Origin: a bacterium
GTDB taxonomy: Bacteria; Bacteroidota; Bacteroidia; Flavobacteriales_D; Crocinitomicaceae
Assembly (NCBI GenBank): GCA_024742305.1
Contig: JANSYQ010000001.1
Span: forward strand, 457,851 to 521,850
Length of the DNA stretch: 64,000 bases
Reading direction: 5' to 3'
The translations under genes were made by a program, and so were the position numbers. Positions 59,806 to 64,000 of this stretch are shown here, piece after piece (within the stretch, counting starts at the first letter, position 1; the number at the start of each line of letters is the position of its first letter). The notes beneath the pieces are model-generated. The model was not told the DNA's origin, ran no database searches, and worked only from the letters and a program-made list of their open reading frames with translations.

Positions 59806-60873
59806 TTACGATGCCTTGAACGGATCGCTCGTAGCCCTCATTTTGTCGTTGATACAACCATCGTAAGTGATGTTCTCGAACCTTTTATCATCATTGTTCC
59901 ATACAACTAAGCCGAGAGAAGATGCAGGGCTGTTCGGCAGGTCTGTCTGCATATCAAACCAAACAGTATTCACCACACGCGAATTGTTGAAGTAGTATTG
60001 ATACTGTCCCTCAGTTTGATTGGCAACAGTTGTCCAAAGTGTAGACGCATTGTTAGGTCCACTGCCTTGTAGGCTAAACCCAACAGGAACAGATGCACTG
60101 GCGGTAACTCCTTTTGTTTGAGCTAAAGATTCATGAGCCGTTTCCGGAGTGTGCAAGTAGTGATAGTAAAACGCGGCACGTTCAAATCGCTCCGGGGAGA
60201 AAGGTCCGCCGGGGATTGTTTCGGCAATTGTTTTATCAGGATCGTTCTTAGTTCTCGAAATCAAGTTATTTAGTAAGATCAACTGATCCTTGTAACTAGG
60301 CTCATTAGTCATAATTGTATACCCATGATTGTAGTAGAACATGTATTCCCCTCCTTGAACTTCCACAATGAGCGACTCTCCCTGAGCATCTGAAACGGAC
60401 AAATGAAGAGTAGCAGCTTTCTCTGAAGATGGCACTTTCGTACCTACAAGTTGAGGTGGAGTATCTTCGAAATACTCTTTCACCTGTAGCGCAGAGCTGA
60501 AATTGTCCAAGATAAATTGCGCCCAACGTAAAACAGAAAGTTGCTCTCGATTGGCGTGAAAGCCCGGTTCAAATCCGGTGTCGTATAAGACGTTAGCAAC
60601 CAAACCGGCAGAGTTGATTCCATCAGAACTGGCCCAACCAGCTGCGTCGTCCCCGACCATAGCTACAACACTCGCGTATTCAGAGGTCCAAGTTAGTGGG
60701 TTGTACTTTGTGCCATCAGGATTCCATGCTTTGAACTCACTCTCTGTGAGCCCTTCGCGCGACAGATTTGATTGAAAGTAGTACAGACTTGTAGGCAAGG
60801 TTTCTGCCCAGTCCATGTTTCTAGAGGTTGATAAAAAGTGCTCACTTCGATTGTTAAATACTCTCGTACACAT
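59806..60873 (-). CDS. Choloylglycine/penicillin V acylase family Ntn hydrolase
   Basis: The start is placed at 60873, giving 355 residues beginning Met-Cys-Thr-Arg. After Met removal the Cys becomes the N-terminal nucleophile, as in bile salt hydrolase and penicillin V acylase. A longer frame starting at 60936 would block this. Further active-site positions fit the family: R18 and D21 in STSRNMDWAE and an Asn in DGINSAGLVA. Without a signal peptide it would be cytoplasmic. Family members cleave linear amides (bile salts, N-acyl homoserine lactones, penicillin V). The substrate here cannot be assigned. Confidence 0.88.
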   Translation of the reverse strand: MCTRVFNNRSEHFLSTSRNMDWAETLPTSLYYFQSNLSREGLTESEFKAWNPDGTKYNPLTWTSEYASVVAMVGDDAAGWASSDGINSAGLVANVLYDTGFEPGFHANREQLSVLRWAQFILDNFSSALQVKEYFEDTPPQLVGTKVPSSEKAATLHLSVSDAQGESLIVEVQGGEYMFYYNHGYTIMTNEPSYKDQLILLNNLISRTKNDPDKTIAETIPGGPFSPERFERAAFYYHYLHTPETAHESLAQTKGVTASASVPVGFSLQGSGPNNASTLWTTVANQTEGQYQYYFNNSRVVNTVWFDMQTDLPNSPASSLGLVVWNNDDKRFENITYDGCINDKMRATSDPFKAS

Positions 60874-61030
60874 AGCAAATAGATTTATAGGTTTGAGTTT
60901 AAAACTAAGGATTACACCTATTGAAAGAACAGGCACTTATACCTAAATCATCAGGTAATTGTACCTAATTTCAATCGTTTCTGCTCTCATTGCAACCAAT
61001 TCGCTGTGGCATTCATTGTCTAAATAAAAG

Positions 61031-61693
61031 ATGAAACAATTATTCGTTGCACTGTTATTAGTTATCTCCACTTCAGCTTCCGCTCAAATTAGTGTAGGAG
61101 GTAGCGCAGGATACACCCGCGCCTGGCAAAACTACGGCGATGTTGTGTTACCGGATGACGCAGTGACTCACATCCATGCTTTCAACGCCGACGTGCAAGT
61201 TTACTATCAGGTTCACCCATTTATTTCCTTAGGAATTGAGCCAGGACTTTCTCGTCTTGGTGCAGCGTGCGTACCCGGTTGGAATGGAGGAATAAACCCA
61301 AACCCTATATTTCCTGGCGATTCGCGCTTCTTATTGGATTACATTGAGGCACCGCTTATGATTCAAGGTAATTTCAAGCTATTTCAAGACCGTTTTTTCA
61401 TTCAGCCCGCCCTTGGCTATGGGTGGTCCGTGATGGTCAAAGGAAGAGAAGAAGTCGTAAACCTAGAAACTGGTGAAGTAGAAATCACACGGGAAATGAG
61501 CATTGGAGAAGGGACGAACTTGTCTCGTTGGGATCATGGATTCCACGGAACCCTAAAGCTAGGCTGGCAGATGGGCAAGCATTCGGTATTCTCCCAATCG
61601 GGCTACTACTTTGGTTTAAGGGATGCCGAAGCGTGGAACACCTCAAAGAATCGAGCGCTCAGTGTAAATCTTGGGTACAGCTATCAGTTTTAG
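61031..61693 (+). CDS. Outer membrane beta-barrel protein
   Basis: The 220-residue protein has a signal peptide (MKQLFVALLLVISTSASAQ) and alternating strands such as ISVGGSAGYTRAWQN, QVYYQVHPFISLGIEPGL, FFIQPALGYGWSVMVKG and KHSVFSQSGYYFGL, with the C-terminal SVNLGYSYQF typical of outer membrane barrels. It fits the general OmpA-barrel/PorT-like group of Bacteroidota and may be a small pore or an anchor. No operon partner is evident; a copy of the AGACGCTAGAC motif lies after it. Confidence 0.78.
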   Translation: MKQLFVALLLVISTSASAQISVGGSAGYTRAWQNYGDVVLPDDAVTHIHAFNADVQVYYQVHPFISLGIEPGLSRLGAACVPGWNGGINPNPIFPGDSRFLLDYIEAPLMIQGNFKLFQDRFFIQPALGYGWSVMVKGREEVVNLETGEVEITREMSIGEGTNLSRWDHGFHGTLKLGWQMGKHSVFSQSGYYFGLRDAEAWNTSKNRALSVNLGYSYQF

Positions 61694-61713
61694 ACAATAA
61701 ATATCTAGAAATC

Positions 61714-61724
61714 AGACGCTAGAC
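61714..61724. repeat. AGACGCTAGAC intergenic motif
   Basis: Identical to the copy at 10221 and one base different from 57378. It lies in the 43-nt gap between the barrel gene and the convergent T9SS gene. Confidence 0.5.
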
Positions 61725-61736
61725 ACGATTGCTTTG

Positions 61737-63620
61737 CTAATCCAAATAGATGTGTTCCGTTGTGATATTTCCGTGAAAATCCATCACTCGAACTAAATAT
61801 AAACCTCCGTTCACATTTGTTGGAAGTAAGATGCTCGTTGCTTTGGACCTATTCTCGTAAGTTGAAATGGATCGACCCATGGCATCCAAAACTGCTACGG
61901 ACTGAATAGATTCTCCACGAACACGAATTTTACTTCCTTGTTCAGTACTAACGTAAACTTCATTCTGATCACAGCCTGAAAACAACTTCGGTAAGTACGT
62001 TTCAGAGGCGCCGTCAAAATCTGTTTGACTTAGCCTGTAATATACAGGAGCATCATGGCGCGTGTCATCGTAATAAGTATACTGTAGGGTTTGGTTCGAG
62101 TTTCCAGCTCCGGAAATACGCGTTACCTCTATGAACTGTTCGCCATTCACCGATTTGGAGATGGTAAAGTAATCGTTATTAAATTCGGAAGAGGTAGTCC
62201 AGTTGATGGCCGCTTGACCATCGTGACAACTAACATCAAAGTCTGCCAATTCAATAGGAAGTACAGTACATGGCGGATCTTCATAAGTGACGCGCAAATC
62301 ACAGAGGGTTGCACTCATTCGTTTCCAGTTGGTTGATGGCTCGTTATCGAAGATAATACCAACTTGGTACCAGCCATAAGAATTGACCATCGTCATAACA
62401 TCTGCGGCAGCATTCGCACCCAAATCATACCAGCCATACGTTCCGGTCCCGGTCATTGTAAATGAGCAATACCAACCCGTAGCCTGGTCGTTGTAAACGT
62501 TCGTCATAATTGCGCCGTAAGGTCCCCAAAGATTTGTGCTCGTAGTTGTCATCATGTCAAAAGCATGCACCAACTCAGCAACAGAAGATCCAACACCATT
62601 TACATAGAGCTCCATTTCTACGGAACTTACACAAGCATTTGTAGGAATAGAAGCAACACTCCACTTCAACCATGCTCTGTGCTCTAGGTTACCACAACAA
62701 ACCCCGATAAAAACGAACCCTGGATTGTCTACATAATTGTTCTGTGACTGCCATCCTCCTGTGTTTCCTGCAATGGTTATAGTAGGATCGAAAGTTATTG
62801 GGAAGGCGCGCTCAGGAGCATTGATCCAATCAGAAGATACCAATGTTGAAATGTACCATGAACCATTTTCTTCTTCCACAACGAAGGCTGCATCATTCGC
62901 AATAGAGCCATTGTTTTCCAAACCGTTTGCGTCATGAACGATGGGTGCAGGAATCAAAAGTTGTGGAGTATTTGAAGCATCCAATACGAAGATTCCGTGA
63001 TTGGTTTTAGGATCGTTTTCCAGTGTTGCTGCCTGCAGTTTCCAGCCTGATGGTAAGGTCAATTTTTCACGGAAACCATAGTAAACACCTTCGCTCGGTT
63101 GAGCGCCGGGAGCATAATGCAACAGCAAGTCATTTTTCACTTCACCGTTGTTTATCTTGTACACATCCTCAACACCCGAGTTTACATCCGTGTATGTGAT
63201 TTGAGTCGTGCTGTAATCTGCATCCATCCAAGTATCAAACGTTTCCAAAATAGTTACGCCACTCTCGAATCGTACCAGCTCTTTTTTAAGGGAAAGTTCA
63301 ATCAGTTGTCCATTAATTGTGTACTGAATGATTGAATTTGCGCTTGGCTGCTTTGGAAACTTTGAGGCAATAACGTTTGTTGTATTGGAAATTGATGTTG
63401 CAGATGCAGAAAGCGTTGGGTCAATTTCTTCCCAAGAAGTACCATTGAAATAATGTGCTGGACCTCCGTGAATCAATGCTTGCTTTTGTCCATCCGGCAA
63501 CAAATACGTTTTCGAATACATATCGCGCTGGTCCGTTAGCTCAGTGCCGCCAAGGCTTTGTGCGAACGTTGCTGATGCGGGTAACACCAACAAGGCTATG
63601 AATAGTAGTAGTTTGTTCAT
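61737..63620 (-). CDS. Secreted T9SS protein with a DNRLRE-like domain
   Basis: The 627-residue protein has a signal peptide (MNKLLLFIALLVLPASATFAQ). The first 300 residues are beta-rich, with the pattern YFNGTSWEEIDPTL and VEEENGSWYISTL seen in large secreted repeat proteins. Next comes a DNRLRE-like part (about 325-450; LKWSVASIPTNACVSSVEM), then a fibronectin-like region (FDVSCHDGQAAINWTTSSEF). The last about 75 residues are a type A sorting domain (RVRGESIQSVAVLDAMGRS, GGLYLVRVMDFHGN, ending HIYLD). It is expected on the cell surface or released. Precise function is unknown. Confidence 0.86.
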   Translation of the reverse strand: MNKLLLFIALLVLPASATFAQSLGGTELTDQRDMYSKTYLLPDGQKQALIHGGPAHYFNGTSWEEIDPTLSASATSISNTTNVIASKFPKQPSANSIIQYTINGQLIELSLKKELVRFESGVTILETFDTWMDADYSTTQITYTDVNSGVEDVYKINNGEVKNDLLLHYAPGAQPSEGVYYGFREKLTLPSGWKLQAATLENDPKTNHGIFVLDASNTPQLLIPAPIVHDANGLENNGSIANDAAFVVEEENGSWYISTLVSSDWINAPERAFPITFDPTITIAGNTGGWQSQNNYVDNPGFVFIGVCCGNLEHRAWLKWSVASIPTNACVSSVEMELYVNGVGSSVAELVHAFDMMTTTSTNLWGPYGAIMTNVYNDQATGWYCSFTMTGTGTYGWYDLGANAAADVMTMVNSYGWYQVGIIFDNEPSTNWKRMSATLCDLRVTYEDPPCTVLPIELADFDVSCHDGQAAINWTTSSEFNNDYFTISKSVNGEQFIEVTRISGAGNSNQTLQYTYYDDTRHDAPVYYRLSQTDFDGASETYLPKLFSGCDQNEVYVSTEQGSKIRVRGESIQSVAVLDAMGRSISTYENRSKATSILLPTNVNGGLYLVRVMDFHGNITTEHIYLD

Positions 63621-63804
63621 TAGTTAGTCATTGTAGTTTGATGGCAAAAGTAGATGGAACTAAACCTTTTAGCAATTTAAAAAGGTTAAATAATTAACAA
63701 ACAGCTAAAAACCTCACAAACATTAATAATACTGATAATCAGAAAGTTTCAAAACACCAAAAAAGTGGGTATTTTGGACAGAAATAGATATAACCTTCAC
63801 AAAA

Positions 63805-64000
63805 TCAACGGCGTGTTCTTCGAATCCAAGAGGGAAGAATGATGGACCCGAGCACCAAGTAGGGAAAGTAGGAGATCAAGCGCCATATCAGCGCCAAAAT
63901 TCCAAGAAGTAACGTGGAAGTCGTAAAGGTGGAAAGCAACTCTCCAAAGGCAAATTCAGCAACACCGCTTCCACCCGGAGTAGGACTTACGAGCATGAAC
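63805..64000 (-). CDS. Flippase-like/lysylphosphatidylglycerol synthase TM-region protein (5' end outside window)
   Basis: Only the C-terminal 64 or so residues are inside the window. The segment MLVSPTPGGSGVAEFAF contains the PTPGG-x-GVxE signature of the UPF0104/LPG synthase transmembrane family. It is followed by two hydrophobic helices (FTTSTLLLGILALIWRL, YFPYLVLGSIIL) and a basic end (RRTRR). The frame is open to the window edge, so the real start lies outside. Full-length family members have about 300-340 residues and 8 or so helices. Confidence 0.75.
   Translation of the reverse strand, partial: FMLVSPTPGGSGVAEFAFGELLSTFTTSTLLLGILALIWRLISYFPYLVLGSIILPSWIRRTRR

Noticed and set aside
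1..64000. CRISPR array, prophage, insertion sequence or integron
   Set aside because: No regularly spaced repeats, transposase, integrase or phage structural genes were found on either strand.

Overview
The window is chromosomal DNA from a member of the Bacteroidota, most likely Flavobacteriales (Crocinitomicaceae/Cryomorphaceae-like; this finer placement is inference). The evidence is: several secreted proteins with type IX secretion (T9SS) C-terminal sorting domains of both type A and type B, a PorP/SprF partner, GldH, a Bacteroidota-type succinate dehydrogenase (sdhC-sdhA-sdhB), a DUF4175 protein, a large-form IspG, and promoters with the -7 element TAnnTTTG instead of Shine-Dalgarno-led genes. 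No phage, insertion sequence, CRISPR array or resistance island is visible. Most genes are housekeeping or envelope genes.

Layout. 1-4.9 kb: three tandem paralogous secreted T9SS proteins, the first cut by the window edge and the third lacking the protease-associated domain. 5-8.7 kb: sdhCAB operon. 8.8-16.2 kb: a tiny secreted protein that is almost only a sorting domain, a lactate/malate dehydrogenase, an LD-carboxypeptidase, tadA, a PKD-repeat T9SS protein, an alpha/beta hydrolase and mnmE. 16.2-19 kb: a beta-barrel protein, then hslR, a YjbR protein and a fatty acid desaturase. 19.2-28 kb: ispG, a repeat-rich gap, and a leftward group encoding DUF4175 protein, RsbW-like ATPase, ybeY and mnmG, with three parS-like palindromes around mnmG. 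28-34.3 kb: gltX-folB, tRNA-Cys, a membrane protein, an ECF sigma factor with an anti-sigma protein that ends in a type B sorting domain, a thioredoxin-like protein and rpiB. 34.3-34.9 kb: an AT-rich gene-free gap with clustered DnaA-box-like sequences, a candidate chromosomal origin. 34.9-45.3 kb: a PAS histidine kinase with a LytTR regulator, rnr, ferritin, and a 1285-residue receptor that joins a beta-propeller sensor, an adenylyl cyclase and an HD phosphohydrolase. 45.4-53 kb: universal stress protein, EamA transporter, a secreted charged-helix protein, holB-ricT-gldH, DUF2490 protein and a lipoprotein. 53.4-64 kb: CotH/lamin-tail T9SS protein plus PorP/SprF partner, a repeat-rich gap, a CxxC membrane protein, a TPR lipoprotein, a membrane protein, a choloylglycine-hydrolase-family enzyme, a barrel protein, another T9SS protein and the end of a flippase-like gene.

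How it fits together. Two threads stand out. One is replication and segregation: DnaA-box-like sites at 34.4-34.8 kb and parS-like sites at 21.3-23.7 kb, with 19 of 29 genes pointing left on the left side and 12 of 22 pointing right on the right side, suggest that the window spans the origin region. The other is the T9SS cell surface: at least six predicted cargo proteins, a PorP/SprF partner, GldH, and an anti-sigma factor whose periplasmic end carries the cargo signal. Several genes have a -7 element within about 5 nt of their ATG and may be leaderless. Two families of short repeats occupy the gaps behind genes.
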